From Viscum album (taxonomy: Eukaryota; Streptophyta; Magnoliopsida; Santalales; Viscaceae), in assembly GCA_963277665.1 (NCBI GenBank), contig OY728130.1, positions 1,366,654,393 to 1,366,718,392 of the forward strand: 64,000 nt of DNA, written 5' to 3'. This document shows positions 1-11,539 of the stretch, piece after piece. The number at the start of each line of letters is the position of its first letter. Position 1 is the first letter of the stretch. The position numbers were made by a program, and so were the translations under genes. The notes beneath the pieces were generated by a model. It saw nothing but the letters and a program-made list of their open reading frames with translations, searched no databases and had not been told where the DNA came from.

Positions 1-259
1 TTCGGGTTAGCTGAGTATAATTCCACTGAAGAGGCTATAAAGAAAAAACACTATTTAGCTTCTTTATTGACACTTTAAACAAATCACCTCCAATAATCAT
101 CTATGCCTACCCTTATCAGGTTTAGGACCATATATCATATGCATATAAAGTCACATACAGATCTCATTTGAACCACATGTTTGGGTTGGCTGAGTAGAAT
201 GCCACCAAAACAGGCTAAGTAAGAAAACACTATTCGTCTTCTTTGTTGAAACCTTAAAC
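1..259. repeat. Degenerate direct repeat, unit about 179 bp
   Basis: Positions 1-80 and 180-259 are clearly related: both begin with a T-T-(C/T)-GGGTT-(A/G)-GCTGAGTA motif and end with a CTTTAAACA-like or CCTTAAACA-like stretch. The spacing is 179 bp. The rest of the unit is only weakly conserved. The array probably starts before the window. Internal tandem repeats are common inside CACTA elements, but no function can be assigned. Confidence 0.6.
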
Positions 260-1080
260 AGTCCAAGACCTCTTAGATCAATCTAGTTTTCCAATGAAAA
301 TCATAAGAAAGCATACATCATATGATCCTAAGTTCCTATCATGATGCGTAATCAAACATCCCTTTCCATATTGGGCTAAGAGTCAAAATCCACATAATAG
401 CTGAATATCACACCCATTTGTGCCACCTGAGGTGGAAATGAAATCAACTGTAAAAGAGAAAAGTAAAACATCAATTTACTATTATTGGAAACTTAGTATG
501 TACCCTGTGCATGTGGATAAAAGAACTTAAACATAAGATCTGTACAGAGTCCTGACATACTCAAAAGAACAAATGACATACTCAAAACTGAGCAAACCCA
601 TTCATATTGTTTTAATATTTTAAAACAACAATATATGACTCATTTATGATGTGTAGGAATCAACCCCACCTCAATATGATGCACGGTGTGATCGATATAA
701 CTCCAAATGTTTCTGTTTATTAAAAATTGACATTTTATTAATGTATTCTTTCATATTAATGTTTAATTTATTTCATTATTGTATTACTAACCTAATATTT
801 GTTTTCTTATATAGGTGGAATTTTTTTTATTGTGTTCGGATGCTTTTTTCAGCAACTAATACCATGGATGATAATTTTTGAGATGGGATCACGGATGCAA
901 AAAGGATGAAACATTAATGTTTTTAACTGCTTGTTAGATAATTGTAATTGTAACCATATAAAACATTGTTTGAAATGTATATAGTAGTGTGTGTTTTTGT
1001 ATTCATGATGTCAATTAAATGTATATATAATTTTTTGTGAAACTCTTGTGTGATTTGTTTCATTATTCTATGCTCTATTT

Positions 1081-1190
1081 GTGTGCAGGTGTTGTTTTGT
1101 GCAGGTGTGGAGGTGTGCAGGTGTTGTTTTATGTGTAGGTGTTGTTTTGTGCTATTTTTTGCAGGTGATATTTGTATATAGGTGTGCAAG
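1081..1190. repeat. Short GT-rich tandem repeat
   Basis: A GTGCAGGTGTTGTTTT-like unit is repeated imperfectly about five times. The repeat creates a low-complexity reading frame on the minus strand (923-1189) that is not a credible gene. It lies just inside the sub-terminal repeat region of the CACTA element. Confidence 0.7.
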
Positions 1191-1231
1191 TTCTGGGTGT
1201 GCTGTTAAATAAATAGCACATCATAGGCAAC

Positions 1232-1500
1232 TCGGCCTTTATCAGTGCTATATTGAGCACTGATAAAGACCCATTTTATTAGCACTAATTAAGCACTGAT
1301 TAATTGGGCCTTTATCAGCGCTCAAAATAGCACTGATAAAGGGGTCTCTTTATCCACCCTAAAAATTCACTGATAAAGGGGGGACTTTTATCAGTACTTT
1401 TTTTAGTGCTGTTAAAGGGGACCCCCTTTATCTTCTCTGTGATTAACAATTCTTTTCTAGCACTGTTAAAAGCAGTTTCTAGCACTTTTAAAATCCTTAT
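1232..1500. repeat. CACTA sub-terminal inverted repeats
   Basis: At least eight copies of TTTATCAGTGCT or its reverse complement AGCACTGATAAAG, some degenerate, lie in both orientations within the last 280 bp of the element. Adjacent inverted copies can fold as hairpins. In known CACTA families such motifs are binding sites for the element's own DNA-binding protein. That role is inferred here from position and layout only. Confidence 0.72.
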
Positions 1501-1511
1501 TTGTAGTAGTG

Positions 1512-2772
1512 ATGTTGTGTACTCTCATAGGACATGCCTTGTTCTACTTGGATGATAAGTTTTATCCCTTATTCTTCTTAATTAAATTCCTCTATGAGAT
1601 TGGGTGTTTCTCATTAGATTGTTTTAGTGTAGACCAGTCACAGTTGAGTGAGTTCCCATGGTCTATCCCTACAAGGGTATAGTGTGGAATTACATACTCA
1701 ACACATGATTATTATCCCATATATGGGATGAGTCATAGGATGAGTTCAAGGTGTCCCCTATAGTCCTAAATGTGATCCTATATCATTATTCCATCAACCT
1801 TGTGTAAGGTTTGTGGTGTCAGCATGACCACTGTGAACAAGGTGTCAATCCACTATCTAGGTGCTTAAATGAGTAGGGTTTCTGGTATAATCATATGTAC
1901 AATCCCTTAAATAATGAGTTATTCTATTAGGGTTTGTGGTGTCCCTTAGTGGTCTAGGGTGTGATTACTTATCTGGGTTTTGAGATCTTAGATATCCAGT
2001 GAGTAATTCTTGGTGAGGCCATACAGGCACGACCTCTTGGATGAGTTTCATCAATGAACACATTGATCGAGGAGTGATTCCTCTCAAATGATAATTACTT
2101 TAAGTATCTTGAATAATCCTATGTAAGTAAGTGATAGCTGATACCTTTTGATATGGTTTTCTATTGTGAGTATATATGGGTTTATTATTTCCATGTATCT
2201 TATCTTGTGGGCAAATATTGTGTTGAGATGACTACTCTTGATGATTTGTGCTTTTTGGCTTTGGGTATTCCTATTGGATAATTTTATACTCACCCCTATA
2301 TGGGATTTTCCTACCCATTCCATGTCCTATACTAATGAAAGACCTTTTGATGGATTCCTAGGAGGATTGGGAGTAGGAAGAACATGGTTTTAATATAGAC
2401 ACATGGTGGTTATTTATAGTGATACATTTTACATAAGTACCCTCCTTCTAAGAAGGTTGGATTTATTTCCAATTTTAGTCAGCTTGTATTTTTCCCTTTA
2501 TCACTTTCTGTACTCTTGTTGTACTCTAATTGTGGTATTCTAAATTTATTCATGAATTAGTATCAGTTTTATTATTTTACATTTAAACATTATATGGGCT
2601 TGGAGATGTGTGTGTGTGTGTGTGTACATATACCTTAGGATAATGCTGACCATATGTGGTATATGCCTACTCGGTGTAGGAATCTGACACCTAGCCTATT
2701 GGAGGTGGGATTGGGGTTGTAACACTCAGGTTATCACCAGCTAGACTAGCACTGGTGGGTTGAGTCATAACA
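1512..2772 (+). repeat. 5' LTR of Tekay element A (3' part only)
   Basis: It aligns with 7726-8877 from about 1621 onward, for example the shared GTTTTAGTGTAGAC at 1621 and 7726 and the shared CTATTGGAGGTGG near the end. It finishes ...CATAACA three bases before the primer-binding site, as expected for a 5' LTR. It contains imperfect repeats of roughly 60 bp around phrases such as GGGTTTGTGGTGTC, and a GT microsatellite near 2611. The part upstream of 1512 has been replaced by the CACTA terminus. Confidence 0.75.
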
Positions 2773-2775
2773 TAG

Positions 2776-2791
2776 TGGTATCAGAGTTTGG
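2776..2791 (+). promoter_or_regulatory. Primer-binding site, initiator tRNA-Met type
   Basis: TGGTATCAGAGTTTGG matches the standard TGGTATCAGAGC primer site complementary to the 3' end of plant initiator tRNA-Met, with one change. It lies three bases after the LTR end ...ATAACA. It fixes the 5' LTR boundary at 2772 and the + orientation of element A. Confidence 0.9.
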
Positions 2792-3439
2792 TACTAGCTT
2801 AGGGTTGGAGTTCGGAGTTTTTTATAGCTGTGAGGTTGGTTTGAGATTTATGGTGACAATGTTAAAGTGTTTCAAGTTCGGTTTTCAGGACAAGGTGTTT
2901 AGTGTTTCTGCAGTGGCCAACATATCCATTCACCAGCAATCTAATAACATGATTATTACATTGGTACATATAAACATTGGTTGTAGATAAAAATAGTGGT
3001 ATATTCATCATATAACATTGGGTTTTGGTTTACTTATCCTTATTGAGTCAGCTCCTGAGATGTACCCATTGAATTTGGTACGTCTTATTTCTTTCAGGAT
3101 GTTTCCATGATGAAAACCAATAAGGTTTCCATAGTAGAATTGAGAGTATTACCCAATGGGTGTTGAGGTATCCATGAAGGGGACTGATCATGAGGTAGTT
3201 TTCCTTTTGGGTGGAAAATAAGTGGTTCTTTCTCCCATTGATCTATGCATAGACCCACCTCCTATGGTTCAGGTGGATGCATCATGTCATACTAAGTTGT
3301 GGATGGATCTATTAGTGCTGGATGGTGATGCATAGGGATCGAAATCATGTCATGAGATTTTATATTAGTGATAGATTTTGATCTAGGGAGATAGGGACCT
3401 ACTAATAGTAGGTGTATAATACCAGTCATATCACGAGAT
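2792..3439 (+). other. Leader region of element A, gag not recognisable
   Basis: This stretch follows the primer site and should hold the leader and gag. No gag core and no CCHC zinc knuckle can be read in any frame. The region is much shorter than a normal gag gene, so an internal deletion is the likely reason. Confidence 0.5.
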
Positions 3440-3650
3440 GTTTCATCACTCATGTGGACCTCAGGGACAGCGCAGTTCATCTAGGTAGAGGTTTTGTTAT
3501 TCTTGTGATGGAAATGGACATCTTATATGATATTGTCCTACCTATCATGATTCATATAGATATATGGTTGATATACCACCCAGGTAGAGATATTATTTGG
3601 AATTGGTAGGTCCATAGGGTGTTCAGTGAGGTAGAGTTTCTTGGAGAGTA
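3440..3650 (+). pseudogene. Remnant of aspartic protease / linker of element A
   Basis: A frame around 3480-3620 reads like the end of a Tekay protease: FVILVMEM, then a 'D-I-dwL' stretch, then an I-D-C-like block and an FSEVEF block. The same order is seen at 62.6-62.8 kb in the intact minus-strand Tekay element (YDIILGMNWL...IDCFRRRV). The active-site DTG/DSG is not visible. It is too decayed to function. Confidence 0.5.
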
Positions 3651-4559
3651 TTATTGGGTGGTTGGTACCTTAAAATGTTCCACCACCACCACCCCCCCGG
3701 AGGACCATTCTAGGCTCAGAGAGCTGGTGGATAGAGGCATAGGTAGTTGTAGGAACTGGAGGATTTTGGCCTAAAGGCTCCAGGTGTGATTCAAGCTACT
3801 GTGTCTTTTCTAATTACATATAGTTTTGATCTATGTAGTAATGATCCACTGGTTTCTTCCAATATCCTTTTTTTGTGATCATAGTGTTTCTAGTTGAGCT
3901 TTTTCCTCAACCCTTGGGTTCAAAGGCCCCGGTAGAGAGGATTAGTGGTTAAAAAATTCTATCTATAGAACGACTTTTCTCTAAGGATAGAGATAGATCC
4001 TTACATGAAACCTTTCTGTAGTGGAAGTGGGAACCTATAACATTTTCCCCAGTACGGACTAGTTTTCCACTATACATGCTCAATTGACTTATACCGGTGA
4101 TGGTTGAAGTGAATACAAGTTGTGGGATGGATTTTTCCTCTTTTGGTAAGGAGTAATATCATGTATGGTAGGATTAGATCACATGTAGGAAGAATACAAC
4201 CAACTTATTATTAGTTTTCTAGTATGACCCTTGGAGTATTAACTGTTGTGATATTTCAATTTCTGTGATGTTGGAGAGGTATGATGACATCTTCCATTGG
4301 GATATTTCATAATTTCCTCCCCATTAGAAGTTTTTTTCTATATATATTTCACTGGGGATAACATGATATCTATGGTAGTATATCAGATGGTGCCAGGTAT
4401 ATGTGAGAGCTGATGCTGTGGTTAGAAGAATCTATAGAGTATAAGACTTTTTGGAACCAATATGTTCATCTGGGTAGATTTGTGTTGTTATCCTATGAGG
4501 AATATGGGATCTTAATTTTAGGTGTGTATTGAATTCACCTAAATCAGGTGACTCACAGA

Positions 4560-5330
4560 TAATAGTATCCATCCCTGAGAATCTATGAGTTATTCATCGA
4601 TTGGTTATGGGAAAAGTAGATCTTATTGTTTGACCTCAAGGTAGGTTATTACCATCTCTAGATTTGAGAGGAGGATGTACCAAAAGTGGATTTTCCAAAG
4701 CCACTATGGTTTCTTTGAGTTCCTGAAGATACATTTTTCTATGTTAGATTCCCCAGTAGTGTTTGATAGACTTATGAACTAGATCCTTTGATCCTTCTTG
4801 GATCAGTTCTTAGTAGTCTACCTAGTTGAAACCCATGTATACTTAGTGCTTATAGTGAAGCATGCATGAAACTGGGGGATGATTATAGACATGCTCTTAG
4901 AGTACCAAAATCATAAGAAGCTCTCAAAATATTAATTTTATATTTAGGAGGTCCAATTCATGGGATATATCATCTCAAACATGGGATTGAAAATGAACCC
5001 AGTTAAGGTTAAGGTAGTGCTAGCGTGAGATCCACTCAAGGGCATGGCCGTAGTAGCAGATATTCACCATGATTTTTTCCACTGATGTTGATTGGGGTAA
5101 CGAATTCATTTTCCTCTTTATAGTTTTCCCTTGAGGATGAGGATGGTGAAACATATCTTCAATCGGTGGTTCTCATCCCTATGCTTCTTCAGTGAGTTAG
5201 GGAAGTACAACTTTGAGATAACAATTGTGATGCCCTCTATGACTAGATATCCACTTGACATGTTATTCATGGATAATAAAAAGTTGGGGTGTATGTCGTC
5301 CTTTGAAGGATAGATGATGACATTAGTCAC
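4560..5330 (+). pseudogene. Reverse transcriptase / RNase H remnant of element A
   Basis: Across several frames the standard chromovirus order can be read: a DLRxGYHQ-like block at about 4650 (here DLRGGCTK), a PKxxFxxxYGxxEF-like block at about 4690-4720, an FMDLMN-like block at about 4760 and a degenerate catalytic V(Y/F)LDE stretch at about 4810-4840. EVQFMGYIIS follows at about 4945 and a Pro-Lys/Val-Lys thumb motif at about 5000. The end of RNase H (YNFEIT...) follows at about 5205-5240. The interval between them is too short, so most of RNase H is deleted. Many stops are present. Confidence 0.65.
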
Positions 5331-5799
5331 ATTGTGAGAGGTGGTGTTGAGGAGTTTAATTTCCCTTATCAATATATCCAGGAGGGATGAGTATGTACCA
5401 ATATTCTTTGGAAATGGTTTAGGTGATCGAGGATGTTGTAGCTTGTTGCTGAGTTTGACTCTTGATGTCTCACCTATCAATAGATAAAGACTGGAAGATA
5501 TTAGTGGACAGTTTGAGACACCTATACACGTAGTAGGTAGTTTGGATTCATTAAATTCTCTTGATGATCATTTCATATAGTGATTCTCACTTCATGTCAT
5601 GATTACAAAAATTATATAAGAGTCTTTTCAACTCAGTAGTGGTTAAGAAAAAATTTTCTACCCGAATTTTTTTTCTAGTTAAAGTAAATGATTCGAATTA
5701 TGAAGAACATGCTTCGATATTTCATGTTAGCCCTAATCCATAGCTAGGAGTATCATATATCATTGGTGGAGTTTTCATATCATAATATCTAATAATCCA

Positions 5800-6435
5800 C
5801 ATTCTATACAACACCATTTGAGGATATGTTTGGGAGACCCTATATGTCATCATTGTACTCATTAGAGCTAGTGGGAGATAGTGATTTCGGGCCTAGAGTT
5901 GGTTTTATCAATGGTTTTAAAGGGTGCACTTCATTTTGAGGCAAATGGGAACTACCCAACAATGTCATAAGTTCTTAGTGTATGGATTATAATGACAATC
6001 AAGTTTGACGAGGAGATCATTTTCACTAATAGATATCATTTTTTAAGGATTTTGGATATTTCTATAGGATGGAAGGATATCTATGGAGTTTTTATGCCCT
6101 ATTTTTAGCTACCACCCTGGGTTAGTGAGGTGGTGTATATCTAGACCTAGTGACTATAGTTAGACCGAGTTCTTGTTTTCTGACACATTTTTTAGAAAAG
6201 GAGACATGTTCACAACTCATTTCTTGATGTCGATAACAATGAACTATACATTGGTGGTGGAGATACCATTTTATGAGTTTGTGTAGATTAGGAGTTTTTT
6301 CCTACTAACTAGAGAAGAACCTTTATAGTCAAGATTTTCCCTTTGGTGCATGTTTTTTGATAGCATGGGAACCCTTAGGAGAGCCGGTGAGAGTAGAAAA
6401 CACAATTGAGATCTCAATATCCTCCCATATAAGTA
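5800..6435 (+). pseudogene. Integrase C-terminus and chromodomain remnant of element A
   Basis: A MFGRPYMSSLY...ELVGDS block at about 5825-5880 matches the MYGRP-x-S-P-L-x-W block after the integrase core. Further degenerate blocks follow. At about 6322-6360 the chromodomain strand KIFPLVHVF is followed by two stops at the usual tryptophan pair, then HGNP, and a degenerate TWERE...YPHLF helix ends near 6435. The same residues are intact in the minus-strand Tekay element at 58012-58177, which anchors the identification. Confidence 0.65.
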
Positions 6436-6498
6436 ACATTTTTTATTTTCTATATGAAAATACCTAAGTTAGGGAGAATTTAAAGTCCCTATTTTTCT

Positions 6499-8877
6499 TG
6501 TTTAAGTCTTCAAAATATTTTATGTAATATTTTCAAGGGCAGGTGTTGAGATGGCGAAAAATTATGAGGTCTAGTGAGCCTAGTATGGATATAATAAAAA
6601 TATTAAATATATTTTATCACACATGCATAGTTTTTCATAAATAATGGATTAACTCCTAAAAAGATTCTTGGATTGGGAATCTAACACAACTTCTGAATAT
6701 GTAACATGGGTTTTACCCTAGGCACGGCATAATATTTTTTGGTGTTTGGTGTTGGGTATGAGAACCATTGTGATAGAAATTATTAAGTAAATTGTAATAT
6801 TTATTTAATTATTTAATTAAAATATGAAACCTAATTAAAACCTATAAATATATGATTATGGAAAAAATATAGGATTAGCATCATGACTCTGAGTTTTGAG
6901 AGAAGATCCATTGTATGAGCATTCTTAGAGGATTTTCAAACCACCAATGGTGGATCAATTATTTGGAATTGGTGAGACAATTAGAGTTCTTGGATCTCAC
7001 CAATGAAGATGATGCATGAACATTATTCATAAGTGATTGATCCAATCCTAAGGTACGATATTTTTTATATGGATTTATCCTCTCTCTTTTATCCCATGAT
7101 GACCGTGAATCAATTCTTCTAACCATTTTATTCATAGGTCGATCGTGTTTGTGAGTTTGGATTTATTCTTCCTAGTATTTAGGGGAATTGATTTTTTTTA
7201 TTTATATTACTTTTTATTTTTCATTCTAATGACAATAAATCAATTATAAACTTAATATGGATGAGTTTTGGTTCTCATTTTATGGTTTATTGATTTATAT
7301 CCTCTATTTTATGTGTGCTCGCCATTGGTATATCGTTTGGTCGGTGGTTCAACAAATACTAGACAAATGATCATTAAGAAATATATATTTAGAATAATCA
7401 ATCATCACCATGGGTTTGGTATAGATATTATTAGCACAGTTGTGGTGCGCAATAATTGAGGATCGATTGGTTTCATATTGGATATCCCCAAATCATGGGT
7501 GTTGGTGTTTCAACAACAAGAAGCAATGCTATATGTTATCCTAATCAGATTATTGACCAGATGTCATCCACCGATGATAGTGAGGCTGGTCAACATCAGA
7601 TCTGGGCTTCTCGGTGAGTCTTGAAATGGATTTTATAATGATGACATCATGGGAAGAAGACTCGTGGTCATTCTAGAGTTTCTCATACCTACCCTAGTTT
7701 GAGTTTGGGTGATTTCCCTCAGACTGTTTTAGTGTAGACTTGTAACAGTTGAGTGAGTTACCCTGGTATATCCCTATGATGGTACATTGTGGAATTACAT
7801 CCTCAGCACCATATTATTATCCCCTCTATGGTATGACACTTGGGTAGTGTTATTGGTGTCCCACAGTGGTCCTTGTTGTGATCGTCTATCATTCTTTCAT
7901 CCACCCCGGGTAGGGTTCATGGTATCAACGTGATCACCATGCATAGGGATTTGATCCCCTATATAGAAGGTTAAACTAGTAAGGCTTGTGGTATTATTGT
8001 ACATATGAACCCCTACTTATTAGGTTATTCCAATAGGGTTTGTGGTATCCTCCAATGGTTCTGGGTGTGATCCCCTATTTGGTTATTGAGATCTTGGAGA
8101 ACTAGTGAGTAATTATTAGTGAGGTTAGATGAGAATGACCTCTTGGATAGGTTTCATTAATGATAGCATGACTTAGGGAGCAAGTCCTCCCATATGAGAA
8201 TTAACATGAATTCTAAAGAAGAATCCTATAGCCGGTATTGATGGTTGAGACATTTTGATACCAGTTGTCTGTTATGAGTATATATGGTTTTATTATTTTT
8301 ATATCTCTTATCTTATTGACATATCTTATGTTGTGCTGACTACTCTTGGTTCTTTATGCTTAGTGATTTTTAGGTTTCTTACAATGTATTATTATACTCA
8401 ACCCAACATAGGATTTTATAAAAAAAATTATGTATTGTGATGATGAAATACCTTTTGATGGAGTCTTGGGAGGACTGAGAAAAGGAATAGCATAGTTTTG
8501 GGCTAGAAAAATTGAGGTTCTTAATGGTGATACATTTGAGAGAAGTATCATCCTTATGAATAGGTTGTAATTATTATCATTTTTGGGGGTATTTTATTTC
8601 AACCTTTATCAATTTCATTAGACTTTTCATAATATGATTGCAGGATTCTAGATGTATGCATTCACTAGAATAAGTTGTGTTGTTTTACATTTCAGCATTG
8701 TAAGATCTTGGAGATGTGTGCATATGTACAGGTACCTTAGGATAATTCCTACCATTTCTAGGGTATGCATACTTGGCATTGGTCTATAGGCCTTAACCTA
8801 TTGGAGGTGGTCTTGGTTTTGTCACACTCAGCTTATCATTAGATAGGTGGGCCCCAATGGGTTGGTTTGTGATAATG
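6499..8877 (+). repeat. 3' LTR of Tekay element A
   Basis: The start at TGTTTAAGTCTTC is set by alignment to the start of the minus-strand Tekay LTR (TGTAATGTCTTAG at 57965 downward), a short distance after the chromodomain. The end at about 8877 (...GATAATG) aligns with the 5' LTR end ...CATAACA, and the terminal CA has mutated. The length of about 2.4 kb is similar to known Del LTRs. Small open reading frames inside it (7268-7459, 8255-8440) have no recognisable product. Confidence 0.72.
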
Positions 8878-10025
8878 TTTTTGTAAAATAACCCATGTAT
8901 TTTCATAATCCCATTTATCAAATTATTCTTTTAAACTTTAAAATTCAATTTATGGTTTAAAACTTTCTTTTAGAGCTTGTTATTATAGGCTCAATAATTT
9001 CTTAATTTCAAATGGATTTTTAAAATGTATACTTTATCCTTCCATATTTTTTTTAAAATAACTTCAATAGATGTTTTAGTTTTTCAAATATATTTTGGTA
9101 TTATTTTCATTTAAACTAAAAACCCATTATGTGTTGAATTTTCCAAATTGATGAAAAATCAATTTTAAAAGAGTTTAATGGGATAGTTAAAATTATTTTT
9201 TTTGTTAAATATTTAGAAAATATATAGACTTTATTTAAATCAATGAAATTATAAAAATTATCATTTAAAAGATTTTAAGTTGGATAGAAAAAAAGGAAAT
9301 GATACTTTAATGGGTACTGGATATAAACTAGTCTTGGATGAAATTGGAAAATCAATAGACAAAATTTTTTATAGAGGTATGATTGGGAGTTCAAAATACT
9401 TAACTTCCAGCAAGCCTGAAATTATGTTTATTGTGTGCATTTGTGATCATTTCCATGCGAACCCAAAAGAATGAAAATTAAATAATGTTAAGATATTTTT
9501 CAAATTCCTCAAATGTACAACCAATTTCTAACTGTTTTATTATAGAGGCCATGTATTTGATTCATTGAGTTATCATTATGTTGAATTTTTTTGATGTAAT
9601 TTAGATAGAAAAGTATCCTCTAGAACATCTAAAGTTTTTTGAAATTATCTGTATTCTTTGTGTAGTAAGAAATAGAATTATGATTCATTATTTACTACTA
9701 AAGGTGAATAAATAACTTTAGGAAGTTGTTCTATACATATACTATGGATGAAATAGACATTTCTAGACTAGAGATATCAATTCTGACATGTACCTATAAA
9801 AATTTATAATAAAAGTTCTATTAAAATTTATTGAAATCTTGTATCACACTTTATAATAAAGCACATTGATATAATTCATCACTTTTTGAGATATCATTTT
9901 CAAAAAAAGTTATATTACTCTTCAATTCATTAGCACTGTGCAATAGTTCACTAATATTTTTTTAATGACTTTGAATATAGAGAGATTAAATTATATTAGA
10001 CAAGAATTAAGTATGATTAACTATT
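8878..10025 (+). pseudogene. Copia reverse transcriptase and RNase H, C-terminal part
   Basis: From the first bases the frame reads FVK*PMYF (usual FVKQPPGF), then blocks matching FKLKKALYGLKQAPRAWY at about 8935-8990. The catalytic YVDD region has become YFGI at about 9087-9100. EFSKLMKNQF and L-x-FF-L-x-I blocks follow at 9136-9215. The longest open stretch, 9280-9474, holds the hallmark YRGMIGS...YLTSS(K)PEIMF block of copia polymerases. RNase H follows (LDRKVSS at about 9606, then KHIDIIHHFL near 9855) and a likely stop near 10025. The stops are mostly Gln-to-stop and Trp-to-stop changes. It is inactive. Confidence 0.85.
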
Positions 10026-10123
10026 ATTATTTTTTATTTCTTGATGTAATTTTTAAAATATAATATTTTAGCTTCAAAGGTCCAAATTGACTACAAGGAA
10101 TGAGTTTTCTTAAGGACAAGTCA

Positions 10124-10245
10124 TGCGGTAGGTCAACCTACAATGACTACCCAAGTTACCATATAGGTTGGTAGTGAGGTAGGTCAAACTATCGTGACTC
10201 ACTTGAGTAACCGTGAAAAATCCATATGGCAGGTCAACCTTCAAT
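10124..10245 (+). repeat. Three degenerate copies of a 50-51 bp repeat
   Basis: GGTAGGTCAACCT-, GGTAGGTCAAACT- and GGCAGGTCAACCT-like cores recur with AGGTCAA at 10130, 10181 and 10231, giving spacings of 51 and 50 bp. They lie between the end of copia pol and the solo Tekay LTR. No function can be stated. Confidence 0.6.
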
Positions 10246-11539
10246 TCTATTATTAATATACCATGACTAACATAGTTATTTTTTAAAATTGGAAGTGTTT
10301 TGTTAATATTATATTTAAATTCTTTTCATTTTCCACATTTCACTATACCATTATCTAAATGACCTAAATATGATGATATGAAATTCAAATTTTTTTCTCT
10401 CTAAGCCTTAAAACCTCTCAAACCCTTACTCCCTCTAGAATATAAACTGCCTTTCCCAAAACCTTTTGAACCCCTGAAATATGGTGCACATGAAGAGGCC
10501 ATTGGAGATCGAATTATTCTGATTCTTATCATCCTTATAAGAAGGGAAAAGTGAGATTAAGTTATCTTACCACATTGAATAATCCATTTAAATACCCAAA
10601 AATTCCATGTAAAATTATTTTAATTAAATGGGAATTTTAAGAGTCCGCGAAAATTGACGTTGCGTGATTCTGAGGCCCCGAGTTCTCGGAATGTATTTCT
10701 GAACTTTTTTTTTGGTACGTTCAGTAAACGTGCGAGAGGGTTTTTGTAACTTTTAAACTAGTGCTCGGAATTGAAATTTGAGGGCACCTTTGAACTCACA
10801 ACGCCGATATTCATTTAAGGAGACCATCACCTCGACTGTAGTGGGTCGAGAGTGAAAGATAAAATTTTGTACTTTTCGTGAAAGAATTAAATAAAATAGA
10901 AATGTCTAACATTTTTATTTTAGAAACCCCCTCAACATGGGTTATGGTGGTGGGGACCACCCGAGCCTAAAACCCCCCAATTTTGAATTCCTAAAGGTGG
11001 GGCCACCCGAACCCTCATAATGGTAGAAACTCTTAAACTCCCTCTTTAATGTGGTGAAGTCTCTTGAACTTCCTCCACATTAATTATGCCAAGACCTCTT
11101 GATTAATGGTTCCAATTAAAATTAAATTAATAAAACCTAATTTAATTTATATTGGCTATTCTTTTTTTGGGATAAGTGTTGGAAAAGCACTTGGAGAAAC
11201 TTTTACCATCTCCAATGAAGAACACCTCCCAATGAAGAAGAACCACCAGAGATCGAAGAATGAGTAAATTGACTTAGAGCCAGATCAGAAGCACCTTACG
11301 GAGGCAACCAATGTAGGACGTCTTCAATGACAACAAACTGAAGATCGGGGAAATGCTGACATCACTTACTTCACCCATTACAATGTCAACGAGAAATCAA
11401 GGTAGGGGTGTGTTTTAAATTGATCAATGTTTATTTTCTTCTCACATTGAATCATTCCCCTTGATCCGCTTTATACCGCCCTAACGCGGATAGTACGAGC
11501 CAAACTAACATGGTTTGACCCCTCTGCAAACCTTATGGT

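Larger units (their letters stand above)
1..1511. mobile_element. CACTA (En/Spm-like) DNA transposon, one terminus, truncated by window edge
   Basis: The right end at about 1490-1511 reads, on the minus strand, CACTACTACAAATAAGG, which is the classic CACTA terminal inverted repeat. Inward of it (1232-1500) lie many copies of a short motif and its complement (TTTATCAGTGCTA / AGCACTGATAAAG), the sub-terminal repeat arrangement that CACTA transposases bind in known families. The homology between the two LTRs of the neighbouring Tekay element is interrupted here, so the transposon appears to have inserted into that 5' LTR. The other terminus is not in the window, so the 3-bp target duplication (ATG at 1512-1514 would be one copy) cannot be confirmed. 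No transposase domain is recognisable in 1-1200, which holds only AT-rich sequence and short repeats. Confidence 0.72.
1512..8877 (+). mobile_element. Tekay/Del-type Ty3/gypsy element A, heavily decayed, gag mostly missing
   Basis: The layout is partial 5' LTR (1512-2772), tRNA-Met primer site (2776), remnants of protease, reverse transcriptase, RNase H, integrase and chromodomain (about 3440-6435), then 3' LTR (6499-8877). The internal region is only about 3.7 kb. That is short for this lineage, because there is almost no room for gag between the primer site and protease. Coding remnants are full of stops, many of which are TGA/TAG/TAA in place of Trp, Gln or Arg. The element is inserted in the reverse transcriptase of a copia element: copia coding sequence starts immediately at 8878. 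Its 5' LTR is cut by the CACTA element. Confidence 0.8.

Noticed and set aside
923..1189. 88-codon minus-strand frame rich in His, Thr and Gln
   Set aside because: Produced by the GT-rich tandem repeat in the CACTA terminus.
5118..5480. 120-codon minus-strand frame
   Set aside because: It is antisense to the RNase H/integrase remnants of Tekay element A and has no recognisable domain.
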